Assembly (NCBI RefSeq): GCF_014653435.1
Contig: NZ_BNAO01000009.1
Span: 1-64,000, forward strand
Origin: Alishewanella longhuensis
GTDB lineage: Bacteria > Pseudomonadota > Gammaproteobacteria > Enterobacterales > Alteromonadaceae
Length of the DNA: 64,000 bases
Reading direction: 5' to 3'
Shown here: piece after piece, positions 55,935 through 64,000 of the stretch
Numbering within the stretch: the stretch's first letter is position 1
How the letters are laid out: each line of letters begins with the position of its first letter
Made by a program: the position numbers and the translations under genes
The notes under the pieces: generated by a model
Told to the model about the DNA's origin: nothing
The model's database searches: none
What the model saw: the letters and a program-made list of their open reading frames with translations, nothing else

Positions 55935-56657
55935 ATGCCTTTTGTAGACAAATTACGTTGGCTGTGGCAAAAACTGCTACCCTCACCCTGCTTGTGGTGC
56001 TCATTACCGGTGCAACAACACCAAGAGTTACTTTGCTCAGAATGCCAAGGGGCATTACCACAACTCCCCTATCAGTTATGCCATTATAACCTGCTATGGT
56101 TACCTGCTGTCAGTGCTGGTTTACCAAAGGCTCACTTTGACCGGCTACTTAGCTTGGGTTGGTATCAACTCCCTTACCAACATTGGATCCGTCGCTGGAA
56201 GTTTCATGGTGATCTATTTGCCGCGCGTTTATTGCAACAACAATTTCAGGCGCTACTATTGCGTTACCAACAAGCTGGGCAACCGCTACCAGCAGCTATT
56301 GTATATGTACCTATGACCCCAAAGAAAGAACGTAAGCGCGGTTTTAATCAGGCGAAAATTCTGGCAGAGTGCGTCGCTACGCAGCTAGGCATTCCATTGC
56401 TGGACGTGTTACAACGACGTAAGGAAACCGCAAGTCAGGTTGGCTTAAACCGGCTACAGCGCCAGCAAAATCTTGCTGGCGCTTTCTCGCTGGCAACAGT
56501 ACAGCTGTTACCTGCACATGTTGCCCTGGTTGATGATGTGGTAACCACCGGTACCACAGCCAATCAGCTGGCCATAATACTCAAACAGCATGGAGTGACT
56601 CAGCTCAGCTTGTGGACGTTAGCAGTAACCCCGAATGCCGATCATTCTTCAGCTTGA
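55935..56657 (+). CDS. gntX: ComF/GntX-type phosphoribosyltransferase-fold protein
   Basis: 240 residues. N-terminal zinc-ribbon cysteines (CLWC near 19, CSEC near 36), then a PRTase-type domain with KERKRGFNQAKILAE and the PRPP loop VALVDDVVTTGTTANQ. Related to ComF of DNA uptake; GntX's job in non-competent bacteria is unclear. Order bioH-gntX-nfuA is that of E. coli, but an M14 peptidase gene is inserted before nfuA. Its 3' end overlaps that convergent gene by 16 bp. Confidence 0.88.
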   Translation: MPFVDKLRWLWQKLLPSPCLWCSLPVQQHQELLCSECQGALPQLPYQLCHYNLLWLPAVSAGLPKAHFDRLLSLGWYQLPYQHWIRRWKFHGDLFAARLLQQQFQALLLRYQQAGQPLPAAIVYVPMTPKKERKRGFNQAKILAECVATQLGIPLLDVLQRRKETASQVGLNRLQRQQNLAGAFSLATVQLLPAHVALVDDVVTTGTTANQLAIILKQHGVTQLSLWTLAVTPNADHSSA

Positions 56658-59188
56658 ACGACCGCATTAAAACTTTGCCCCAAATAGATCGCATTAATTA
56701 GTAATCGGCTAGAACCCTGGAAATAACCACGGAAAACCGGGTTATCTGTCATACCAATAACCCTACCTCTACCAAGATTATGCGCTACCAATGCGGCACC
56801 CTGTGCGATGCGCGGTATATATTCTGCAGCAGTGTAACCCGCTAAATGTGGTTCATTGCTGTACCAGGCCACATTGACGAAGGGTGACGAACTAGGCTGC
56901 AACAGCATATTACTGTTTTTAAATATTGGTAAATCTTTACGGTTAATACCAAAGGTCAAGGGATGACTAAGATCGAGCTCCGCATTAAAGATTGCACCGG
57001 CAATACGTTGTTTACCCGCCAGCGCCTCTTTGTCCGCATAACTGAGGTCTTGCTGTGGAATCAGTTTACTCATCTCGCTCCCAGACCAAACTCCGGCTTG
57101 TAGCAGCTTGGCATCGACCAGCCAGGCTGCGCCCCGTTTATGTCCCCAAAGCACGCCACCTTGTTGCGCCCATTGCCGCAAGCGATTTATTTCAGTCTCT
57201 TGCCAGTTGCGATAATCACCATCAGGCAAAATAATATGCGTATAACGGTGCAAATTTATCCGGTTTAAGCGCTCTGGCTCAACCATCGTCGGTGAAATAC
57301 CCGCTAAGCGCTCCAGGTTGTACCAAACTTCCCCTGCCTCGGTTGAATTAACGCCAGGACCTGCAATCAAAAGCACCTGTGGTAACTGCACTGGCGTAAA
57401 ATTATTGCTACCTAAATCACTACCGCGACTGGTTAACCCGGTAGTTAGGGTGTACACCGGCAAGTTAAAACGCTCTTGTATTCTTTGTAAGCGGAAAAAC
57501 CAATCTGGGTGCTGCTGCAAGCCAGCGGCAACGACCATGGCGCCAGCTTTAAAATTACGGTTACCTTGCGGCGTATTGCCGGTAAAATCTCCCAAAGCGG
57601 CACGTACTATTAAGCCCTCGCTTAACATGGCATGTAACGCAACAGGAGCTAATTGATCCTGCCAATTTAACACGTAGGCGTAGCCATCTGCTTGCGGGCT
57701 GGTTTGTCTTTGTCTAGGCTGCCATTGCCAGGGTTGCTCAGCTGCTGCCCGCCCTGGCTCACGGTTTACCGCAGTAAACGCAATATTGTAGGCATAAGGT
57801 AATGTCCAAGCCGATACATCATAAAACGTATTGTCGTTAAAGCTTTTTTCCGTACTAAAAGCGGCCTTTACTAAACGATATTGCGTTTGTTGCAGGGGCA
57901 CATAATAACTTTGGCCTGCGCGAAATTGCGTTTGCTCATACTGCCAGTCTTGCGTAAGTGGATAGACGGCAATCTGATGCTGAGCCAACAATTGCAGCAA
58001 AGCCTCTAATCGGCTGCGATCTTGGGCTTCAGTTAAAATATAGCCCTTAACCCTTTCGGCACGAGCCTGCTGGGTAGCACTTTGAAAGAACTCCTGCTGG
58101 TAACTGAGTAAAGCTTGCCGATTAGCAACCGCACCACGGATAGTTGACAAGGAAGCATCGAACTGATTTTTTATTGTATCGGCAAAGGTCAGTAAACCAT
58201 TGATTGATTCCTGCACATGGCCACGACTACTGGCTTGTTCAAACAAAATACCCACGCTACCCGTGATATCAGGATAGGTAGAGCCTTTACCGACATAAAA
58301 ATCGTCAAAGCTTTCTTCGGTGTAATATAGCTGACCGCGCTGGTCAAAGGCCTGAGCATGAAAACCAGCCAGAATACGCGTCAACTCAAAGTTACGCTCT
58401 GGCGTGAGGGGATAATTACGGCTCGGAATTCCCGGCTGAAAAAAATAGCTGCTATTGGTGCCCATTTCATGGAAATCACCCACGATATTCGGTTGCCATT
58501 TATGGAATTGGGCGATACGCGCCTGACTTTCCGGATGTTGTAGTAACAACCAATCCCGGTTTAAATCAAACCAGTAATGATTGGGGCGACCATTAGGCCA
58601 AGGCTCAACATGTTCACGATGCTGCGGATCAGCCACTGGCGTTTTGCCGCGATGCATATTCGCCCAAAGCGCAAAGCGATCATGACCATCCGGGTTTAAG
58701 CTGGGCTGAATTAAAATCACCGCTTGTTGCAACCATTGTTGTACTTCAGGATTGTTGCTGGCAGTAAGATAATGCGCCAACACCAAGGCTGCATTGGCCG
58801 CACTTGGCTCGTTACCATGCACGCCATAGCCCAACCAGATAATCACCGGACTATTCTCACTCACTGCGCGACTACCGCGTACTTGCGCTAAATGCTGCTG
58901 GCGGATTTCATCCAAACGCGCCAGATTATCTGGTGACGAAACCACTAACTGCAACAAAGGCCGCAGCTCATGTGTGGTACCTATCACTTCAAGTTGTGCC
59001 CGCGCAGACTGCGTTGCCAAAACCTCGAAATAACGTTGAATTTGATCGTGCCGGGCATGCCATTCACCCACTGGAAAACCCAGTGTTTGCTCAGGTGCCG
59101 GTACTTCACGTGCCACCGTTTCATTAAAATATGTCGCTTGTGCCTGCCATACACAGCAGAGCAAAATAAAGAAAGCCAGTTTTTTCAT
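56642..59188 (-). CDS. Secreted M14-family zinc carboxypeptidase-like protein
   Basis: 848 residues. Signal peptide (about 1-18). M14 metal motifs: GYGVHGNEPSAANAA (about 122-136), with NPDGHDRF and DFHEMGTNSS around positions 165-245; the later Glu-bearing segment lies near 310 (GILFEQAS). The C-terminal 500 residues form further domains, including a glutamine amidotransferase-like region (about 590-700). Such proteins are exported in Alteromonadales. AAGGGAGA before the ATG. It separates gntX from nfuA. Confidence 0.86.
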   Translation of the reverse strand: MKKLAFFILLCCVWQAQATYFNETVAREVPAPEQTLGFPVGEWHARHDQIQRYFEVLATQSARAQLEVIGTTHELRPLLQLVVSSPDNLARLDEIRQQHLAQVRGSRAVSENSPVIIWLGYGVHGNEPSAANAALVLAHYLTASNNPEVQQWLQQAVILIQPSLNPDGHDRFALWANMHRGKTPVADPQHREHVEPWPNGRPNHYWFDLNRDWLLLQHPESQARIAQFHKWQPNIVGDFHEMGTNSSYFFQPGIPSRNYPLTPERNFELTRILAGFHAQAFDQRGQLYYTEESFDDFYVGKGSTYPDITGSVGILFEQASSRGHVQESINGLLTFADTIKNQFDASLSTIRGAVANRQALLSYQQEFFQSATQQARAERVKGYILTEAQDRSRLEALLQLLAQHQIAVYPLTQDWQYEQTQFRAGQSYYVPLQQTQYRLVKAAFSTEKSFNDNTFYDVSAWTLPYAYNIAFTAVNREPGRAAAEQPWQWQPRQRQTSPQADGYAYVLNWQDQLAPVALHAMLSEGLIVRAALGDFTGNTPQGNRNFKAGAMVVAAGLQQHPDWFFRLQRIQERFNLPVYTLTTGLTSRGSDLGSNNFTPVQLPQVLLIAGPGVNSTEAGEVWYNLERLAGISPTMVEPERLNRINLHRYTHIILPDGDYRNWQETEINRLRQWAQQGGVLWGHKRGAAWLVDAKLLQAGVWSGSEMSKLIPQQDLSYADKEALAGKQRIAGAIFNAELDLSHPLTFGINRKDLPIFKNSNMLLQPSSSPFVNVAWYSNEPHLAGYTAAEYIPRIAQGAALVAHNLGRGRVIGMTDNPVFRGYFQGSSRLLINAIYLGQSFNAVVQAEE

Positions 59189-59324
59189 TGTTCTCCCTTA
59201 GGGGGTACCCTATTCTTCGGGGCTAAGTTAGCCAGAAAGCTGCACAAAACTCAAGCGGGACTGGCATCGCTGCAACAGTAGGAGTATTATACGGCATAAC
59301 CTAGTAATTTAGTCAGGTACTACT

Positions 59325-59903
59325 ATGATCACTATTTCTGAACAGGCACAAACGCACTTTGCCAAGCTGCTGGAAAAGCAACCGGCTGGCACCAACATTC
59401 GGGTCTTTGTTGTTAACCCTGGTACGGCGCAAGCGGAGTGTGGCGTATCTTACTGCCCGGCTGATGCGGTAGAAGATACCGATATTCGGTTAAGCTTTAC
59501 TGGCTTTGACGCCGTGGTCGATGAAGAGAGTAAACCCTTTTTAGTTGATGCAGAAATTGATTTTGTGACCGATCAGATGGGCTCTCAGTTAACGTTAAAA
59601 GCGCCGAATGCCAAAGTACGCAAGGTGAATGACAACGCACCTCTGTTAGAGCGCGTGCAGTATGTTATCGATAGCGAGATTAACCCGCAATTAGCTAACC
59701 ATGGTGGCCGTGTAACTGTAATGGAGCTTACCGAGGCAGGTGTCGCCATACTGCAATTTGGTGGCGGCTGTAATGGCTGTTCACAAGTTGATCTGACGCT
59801 AAAAGAAGGCATTGAAAAAGAGCTGCTAAACCGCTTTATTGGCGAGCTGAGCGGTGTGAAAGATATTACTGAACATCAACGCGGTGAGCACTCCTACTAC
59901 TAA
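59325..59903 (+). CDS. nfuA: Fe-S biogenesis protein NfuA
   Basis: 192 residues (E. coli 191). N-terminal degenerate A-type domain (about 1-100) and C-terminal Nfu domain with the cluster cysteines Cys149 and Cys152 (CNGC). Delivers [4Fe-4S] clusters to target apoproteins under oxidative or iron stress. Confidence 0.96.
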   Translation: MITISEQAQTHFAKLLEKQPAGTNIRVFVVNPGTAQAECGVSYCPADAVEDTDIRLSFTGFDAVVDEESKPFLVDAEIDFVTDQMGSQLTLKAPNAKVRKVNDNAPLLERVQYVIDSEINPQLANHGGRVTVMELTEAGVAILQFGGGCNGCSQVDLTLKEGIEKELLNRFIGELSGVKDITEHQRGEHSYY

Positions 59904-60007
59904 GCTTTAGTGCTTAATAGATAGCATTGCAGCTAGCACGCGCCAGCAGCTTTTTTTCGCTGTCTGTGCTATAACAGCTCCGTACTTTAGTTAAGCGGGG
60001 CTTTTTT

Positions 60008-61015
60008 ATGCGTGTATTTTTGCTGTTTGTTTTCTTGCTATGGCAACTGCCAGCCAGCGCCGCGGTAATGTTAATCTATCACCATGTGGCTGAAGATACG
60101 CCACGCGTCAGCAGTGTTACCTCTGCCGAGTTTCGCGAGCACTTAAATTATTTACGCGACAACAACTTTCAGGTCATTGGCCTGGACGTGCTAATTGACC
60201 AGCTGAAAACCGGTAAGCCTATTGCCGATAATGCCGTGGTGATTACCTTTGATGACAGCTATGAAAACAACTTCACCACAGCGCATCCCATTTTGCAGGA
60301 ATTTGGTTACCCCTATACCATTTTTATCAGCCCTGGTGCCATTGACGATCGGGTTGGACCGGTACTCAGCTGGCAACAGGTAAAGCAAATGGCTGATGAG
60401 GGCGTGCTGGTAGCCAACCATGCCATGTGGCATGAGCATATGGCCCGGCCTGAGCAAGGTGAAAGCGAGGCTGATTGGTTAAAGCGGATGCAACAAAGTA
60501 TTTTGCAGGCCGAACAACGCATCAAAGAAGAAACCGGACAAAGCCATCAATGGCTGGCTTATCCTTATGGTGAATTTAGCGATGCGCTAGAGGCGTTAAT
60601 GAGCAAATTAGGTTTTATCGGCATAGGTCAGCAATCTGGCGCTATTGGCCCACTGACCAAACTAACCCGCATTCCGCGCTATCCGGCAGCAGGCCAATAT
60701 GCCGATTTAAAAGACTTGAGTCAGAAGTTTCGCACCCTCGCCTTTCCGATCACCGGCTATTTAGCGGCCAATCAGGTGATTAGCAGCAATCCGCCTGTAT
60801 TACGCCTGGAATTAAAAATAGAAGATTTTAGGGCGGAGCAGTTGCGCTGCTATGCGGGTTCTGAAGTATTAGAACCAACCTGGCTCAATGCGACCACCTT
60901 TGAAGTCAAAGCCAGCAAACCAGTAAACAGAGGACGTAGCCGTTACAATTGTACTGCGCCCTCACTAAGCAAACGCGGTTACTTTTACTGGTATTCGCAG
61001 CCCTGGTTAAACTAA
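60008..61015 (+). CDS. Secreted polysaccharide deacetylase (CE4)
   Basis: 335 residues. Signal peptide (about 1-18, cut near ASA-AV). NodB-type deacetylase: TFDDSYENN (80-88; metal Asp), the histidine region NHAMWHEHM (about 137-145) and LAYPYGEFS (about 178-186). A beta-rich extension follows (about 255-335). Similar to the PgaB-type N-terminal deacetylase. Substrate cannot be fixed from the sequence. Confidence 0.88.
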   Translation: MRVFLLFVFLLWQLPASAAVMLIYHHVAEDTPRVSSVTSAEFREHLNYLRDNNFQVIGLDVLIDQLKTGKPIADNAVVITFDDSYENNFTTAHPILQEFGYPYTIFISPGAIDDRVGPVLSWQQVKQMADEGVLVANHAMWHEHMARPEQGESEADWLKRMQQSILQAEQRIKEETGQSHQWLAYPYGEFSDALEALMSKLGFIGIGQQSGAIGPLTKLTRIPRYPAAGQYADLKDLSQKFRTLAFPITGYLAANQVISSNPPVLRLELKIEDFRAEQLRCYAGSEVLEPTWLNATTFEVKASKPVNRGRSRYNCTAPSLSKRGYFYWYSQPWLN

Positions 61016-61022
61016 CTTTATG

Positions 61023-61673
61023 TTAGCGTAAACGCGCCAGCACTAATGGAAAGTCTGCTAGCAGCTGCTCGGTATTAATGACCGGCGGCTGCCCAACTAC
61101 CATTTCAGGCTTAAACATGGCGACCAATTGACCTTGTGGATTAATCAGCACCACAGAAGCGCTGTGATCAACCAGATAATTGCCTTCAGCATTGCTACTC
61201 ATCGCATACATCAACCCCAGTTGCCGGACAAAGGGGAACAACTGATCATGACCTGCAGTTACCCCCAGTATTGCCGGTTGCTGAAAATAATTCACATAAT
61301 CATTAATTTGCGTTGGCGTATCTCGTTGTGGGTCGACCGAGATAAACCAGATCTTTAATGGCTCTTGCACCATCGCCGCCAGTTCTTCCTGGGCCCCTGC
61401 CAACTTGGCCAGGGTAAGCGGGCAAATATCCGGGCAATAGGTATAACCGACAAAGGCTAACGTCCATTGCTGATAAAGATCTTCCCGCCCCACCGTATTG
61501 CCATGTTGATCAATTAAGGTAAATTCAACCAGATTGCGCGCTTGCGGATAGACTAACGCCTGTTTCGGCTCTGCCTGCTGCTGCCAGAACAGATAGGAAG
61601 CCACCCCCGCAATTAACGAAGCGATAAGTAATAGCGGAAAAGCCAATTTACTCAGTGTTAATTTATCAGACAT
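61023..61673 (-). CDS. SCO1/SenC-family copper chaperone
   Basis: 216 residues from the ATG at 61673 (frame open further upstream). Membrane anchor (about 10-30) and a thioredoxin-like domain with CPDICPLTL (copper-binding CxxxC) and the histidine VDHSASVV. It helps insert CuA in cytochrome c oxidase. Overlaps the end of cyoE by 8 bp. Convergent with the deacetylase gene. Confidence 0.93.
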   Translation of the reverse strand: MSDKLTLSKLAFPLLLIASLIAGVASYLFWQQQAEPKQALVYPQARNLVEFTLIDQHGNTVGREDLYQQWTLAFVGYTYCPDICPLTLAKLAGAQEELAAMVQEPLKIWFISVDPQRDTPTQINDYVNYFQQPAILGVTAGHDQLFPFVRQLGLMYAMSSNAEGNYLVDHSASVVLINPQGQLVAMFKPEMVVGQPPVINTEQLLADFPLVLARLR

Positions 61674-62574
61674 AAAGCGCCAGCACCTTGAAATAATGGT
61701 CAACCAGTAATACCAGAAAGAGTACCATTAAATGCACAATCGAAAACTTAAAAGTCGCCATGGCGGTGCTACTGTCGGCGGCAAATTTTAACTTCCAGGC
61801 GTATTGTAAGAAGCGCAGGTTCAACAACGTGCTCCCCACCAGGTAAATGGCCCCTGTCATCCCCACGATATAGGGCAGTAAGCACACCAAACACAGTAAT
61901 AGGGTATAAAGTAGGATGGCACTTTTGGTAAAATCGATACCATGGGTTACCGGCAACATCGGCATATTCACTCTGGCATAATCATCGCGCCGATGAATGG
62001 CCAGTGCCCAAAAATGCGGTGGCGTCCAGGCAAAAATAATCATTACCAGCAACAATGCATGGCCGTGTAACTCACCGCTCACGGCCGTCCAACCCAACAA
62101 CGGCGGCATAGCGCCAGCCAAACCACCAATAACAATATTCTGTGGGGTAGCACGTTTTAAGAACATGGTGTACACCACGGCATAACCAAATAAACTCAGC
62201 AACGTTAACCAAGCGGTTAACGGGTTTACCGTAAAATAGAGCAACAGAAAACCACTTAACGCCAAACTACAGGCAAAGACTATGGCGTTTTTACTGCTTA
62301 CCCTGCCACGCGCTACCGGCCTGCTATGGGTACGCGCCATTAAGGCATCGATCCGTTGATCAACCACATGGTTTAGCGCTGCCGCAGCGGCTGATAGCAA
62401 GCCTATGCCTAAGGTTGCACTAATTAGCAAAGGCCAGGACGCCAGACTGTCACTGGCCAACACCATACCAACCCAGGCAGTTAATACCAGTAGCGCCACC
62501 ACCTTAGGTTTGGTCAACTCCAGATAATCACGCCATAACCGGCTGTGCTGCCGGGATAAAAGTATCGTCGCCAT
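61666..62574 (-). CDS. cyoE: Protohaem IX farnesyltransferase (haem O synthase)
   Basis: 302 residues, polytopic UbiA-type prenyltransferase. The substrate-binding [20 protein letters not shown] (about 68-87; DxxxD-like) is conserved. Converts haem B to haem O, used with CtaA to make haem A. Also called ctaB. Its start is adjacent to the ctaA stop. Confidence 0.95.
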   Translation of the reverse strand: MATILLSRQHSRLWRDYLELTKPKVVALLVLTAWVGMVLASDSLASWPLLISATLGIGLLSAAAAALNHVVDQRIDALMARTHSRPVARGRVSSKNAIVFACSLALSGFLLLYFTVNPLTAWLTLLSLFGYAVVYTMFLKRATPQNIVIGGLAGAMPPLLGWTAVSGELHGHALLLVMIIFAWTPPHFWALAIHRRDDYARVNMPMLPVTHGIDFTKSAILLYTLLLCLVCLLPYIVGMTGAIYLVGSTLLNLRFLQYAWKLKFAADSSTAMATFKFSIVHLMVLFLVLLVDHYFKVLALYV

Positions 62575-63567
62575 TTAAACCTCCCTGCCTTGCGGCCTAC
62601 TAATTTGATAATAAGTCACCACCAGCAACATCATTAAATTTGCCCCAACAAAGTTATGGGCAACGGCATTCGCTAAAGGTAGATGCAGCACAATATTTAA
62701 TAAGCCCAACACAAACTGTAGCAGCAAAACCAGCGCTATAGCCTGAGCAAAACGCTGCATTAAGGTTGTTTCAGCCAAACGATATAGACGCCAGCTAAAC
62801 CAAGCAACGATAGAAAGCGTGACTATGGCTCCCAATCGATGCAGCACATGAATCGTCGCTCTGGCATCTTGTGACATCACGCCATATTCGTAATCGTCAT
62901 GCCCCAGATGTAAATCAAAGGCCTCAGCAAAAGCCAAACGATTGCTCCAACCCGCCTCACAAAGTGGTAAATCAATACAGGCTAAGGCAGCGTAGTTGGC
63001 TGCAGTCCAGCCGCCTAGCGCAATCTGCAATACCACCACGACCAACGCCAGCAGTGCCAGCGGCTTTAATGCCTGCAACCGGACTTCTGAATTGCGCCAG
63101 GCAGGCCGTTGCTGCAGCCAATAGAGCGCCAACAAACTAAATAAAATAAAACCAAAGAGCAAATGCGCCAATACCACGATCGGCAGTAAACCCATAGTGA
63201 CCGTCCAGGCACCTAAGGTCGCCTGAAATATAACGATGGCTAATAAAGCCGAGGGCAAGACGGTTAAGCGCTTTCTTTGGCGCCAACTGATGATAAACAA
63301 CGCACCAATCAACAGACCGAGCGTGCCTGCCAAATAGCGATGAATCATTTCATTCCAGGCTTTATGATGCTCCAGCGGCCGCTCTGGAAAACGGGCTGCT
63401 GCCAGCTCCATTTTTTCCGCCTTATGCGGTACCTTTAGAAAGCCGTAGCAGCCAGGCCAATCCGGACAACCTAGCCCGGCGTCGGTTAACCGGGTATAAG
63501 CACCCAAAATAATTACCAGCATGGTCCAGCACAAGGTAAAAGTAATTAGCTTTTTCTGTATTGTCAT
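62575..63567 (-). CDS. ctaA: Haem A synthase CtaA
   Basis: 330 residues from the ATG at 63567 (AGGAG 6-7 nt upstream; an open frame extends further upstream). About eight membrane helices; conserved GAYTRLTDAGLGCPDWPGCYG near the N terminus (about residues 22-42) and histidine pairs (HKAWNEMIHRYLAG, IHVLHRLGA) that bind haem. Converts haem O to haem A. Confirms an aa3-type oxidase cluster continues beyond the window. Confidence 0.94.
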   Translation of the reverse strand: MTIQKKLITFTLCWTMLVIILGAYTRLTDAGLGCPDWPGCYGFLKVPHKAEKMELAAARFPERPLEHHKAWNEMIHRYLAGTLGLLIGALFIISWRQRKRLTVLPSALLAIVIFQATLGAWTVTMGLLPIVVLAHLLFGFILFSLLALYWLQQRPAWRNSEVRLQALKPLALLALVVVVLQIALGGWTAANYAALACIDLPLCEAGWSNRLAFAEAFDLHLGHDDYEYGVMSQDARATIHVLHRLGAIVTLSIVAWFSWRLYRLAETTLMQRFAQAIALVLLLQFVLGLLNIVLHLPLANAVAHNFVGANLMMLLVVTYYQISRPQGREV

Positions 63568-63619
63568 ACTGACACTCCTTGTTGGTAATATTGCTTTGGC
63601 GTCATTTGCTTTAGCTGCT

Positions 63620-64000
63620 TCATACGCTGGTCCTATCATAATTAAGTAACTTCATCAGATCAGCGCGTATCGCTTTTGCAGTAGCAGCCATTTGCTCCGC
63701 TTGCTCCGGCATTGGGTAACTGAGCAAAGCTAAACCTTGTTGATCAACCAGAATTATCTGATTTTGTAATTGACTGGCAGCTTGAGTTTGATGTAACTGA
63801 AATACCGGATAATCGGCAGGCAAGGTTTGGCCGACAAACACCGGTTGCACCTGCTTTTGTTTCCGCCCCAGCCCTAAATAGAGCTGCTGTACCGTATGTA
63901 ACGCTTGCTGACAACGTTGTTGCTGACATTCTTCCGCCACGACCGCTATACGCCAGTGGTTTGGCTGCTTACTGGCATCGTCTAGTAAGTAAATTTCTTG
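63620..64000 (-). CDS. C-terminal part of a cox-cluster protein (right-edge partial)
   Basis: Open from the right edge through 63620 in one frame, about 126 residues (starts upstream of the window). It reads LDDASKQPNHWRIAVVAEEC near the edge, then a helical region ending KAIRADLMKLLNYDRTSV. No catalytic motif. In Shewanella-like cox clusters a small hypothetical gene lies between a SURF1 gene and ctaA; that is the likely identity by position. Its 3' end lies 52 bp before the ctaA start. Confidence 0.7.
   Translation of the reverse strand, partial: QEIYLLDDASKQPNHWRIAVVAEECQQQRCQQALHTVQQLYLGLGRKQKQVQPVFVGQTLPADYPVFQLHQTQAASQLQNQIILVDQQGLALLSYPMPEQAEQMAATAKAIRADLMKLLNYDRTSV

Noticed and set aside
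59188-59325. GGGTACCC palindrome in the nfuA upstream region as a regulatory site
   Set aside because: Short and without match to an IscR site known to me; likely chance.
1-64000. CRISPR arrays, transposons, prophage or toxin-antitoxin loci
   Set aside because: No repeat-spacer pattern, transposase, integrase or phage gene was seen; the only dispersed-type element is the single inverted repeat at 25515-25570.

Overview
The window is a chromosomal segment of a gammaproteobacterium. Gene content, gene order, the many glutamine-rich proteins and short intergenic gaps point to the Alteromonadales/Chromatiales group (Shewanella, Rheinheimera, Alishewanella-like); the genus is an inference. I see no integrase, transposase, phage gene, CRISPR array, tRNA or complete rRNA. 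Two GC-discriminator promoters at the left edge point leftward, as expected for an rRNA or tRNA operon lying just outside.

Layout. 0.1-0.25 kb: outward stable-RNA promoters. 0.4-8.5 kb: membrane-anchored RRM protein, trmA, fabR with a divergent fatty-acid desaturase (operator visible), sthA, hemE, a probable small RNA, nudC and rsd. 8.5-13.3 kb: fkpA-like lipoprotein, WD40 lipoprotein, slyX, yheV, yheS and a TIGR02444-type gene. 13.3-24.4 kb: an accessory block between yheS and yheT, which are direct neighbours in E. coli. It holds a methyltransferase/FAD-oxidase pair with a divergent XRE regulator, fdxA, a COG2509 flavoprotein, an FNR-box-preceded small secreted protein and CBS protein, a HEWWH zincin-like protein, a PAS-GAF-GGDEF protein and a Tat-signal/GMC oxidoreductase pair. 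24.4-26.5 kb: yheT and an LpxH-like phosphoesterase, with a long inverted repeat between them.

26.6-30.3 kb is a four-gene membrane-stress operon (RHH-like protein, PspA/IM30 protein, YqiJ, flotillin YqiK) whose promoter carries a 16-bp perfect palindrome between -35 and -10. 30.4-34.4 kb: pckA, cysQ, nudE, yrfG. 34.4-45.5 kb: a complete gspCDEFGHIJKLMN type II secretion operon, transcribed right to left, inserted between yrfG and hslR, which are adjacent in E. coli. 45.8-52.5 kb: hslR, hslO, envZ, ompR, a small lipoprotein, greB and tex.

52.5-55.1 kb: a frameshifted TolB-propeller-like gene, a SprA/CJM1_0395-type putative metalloprotease and a 100-residue flagellar-rod-like protein. 55.1-61.0 kb: bioH, comF/gntX, an M14 carboxypeptidase, nfuA and a polysaccharide deacetylase. 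61.0-64.0 kb: SCO, cyoE/ctaB, ctaA and the 3' end of a further gene, which is the haem-A and copper-assembly tail of a cytochrome c oxidase cluster.

Most of the window is conserved housekeeping sequence. The parts most worth attention are the palindrome-controlled RHH/PspA/YqiJ/YqiK operon, the accessory block between yheS and yheT (FNR-CBS unit and XRE/FAD-oxidase/methyltransferase unit), the candidate small RNA between hemE and nudC, and the SprA-like/flagellar-like pair.
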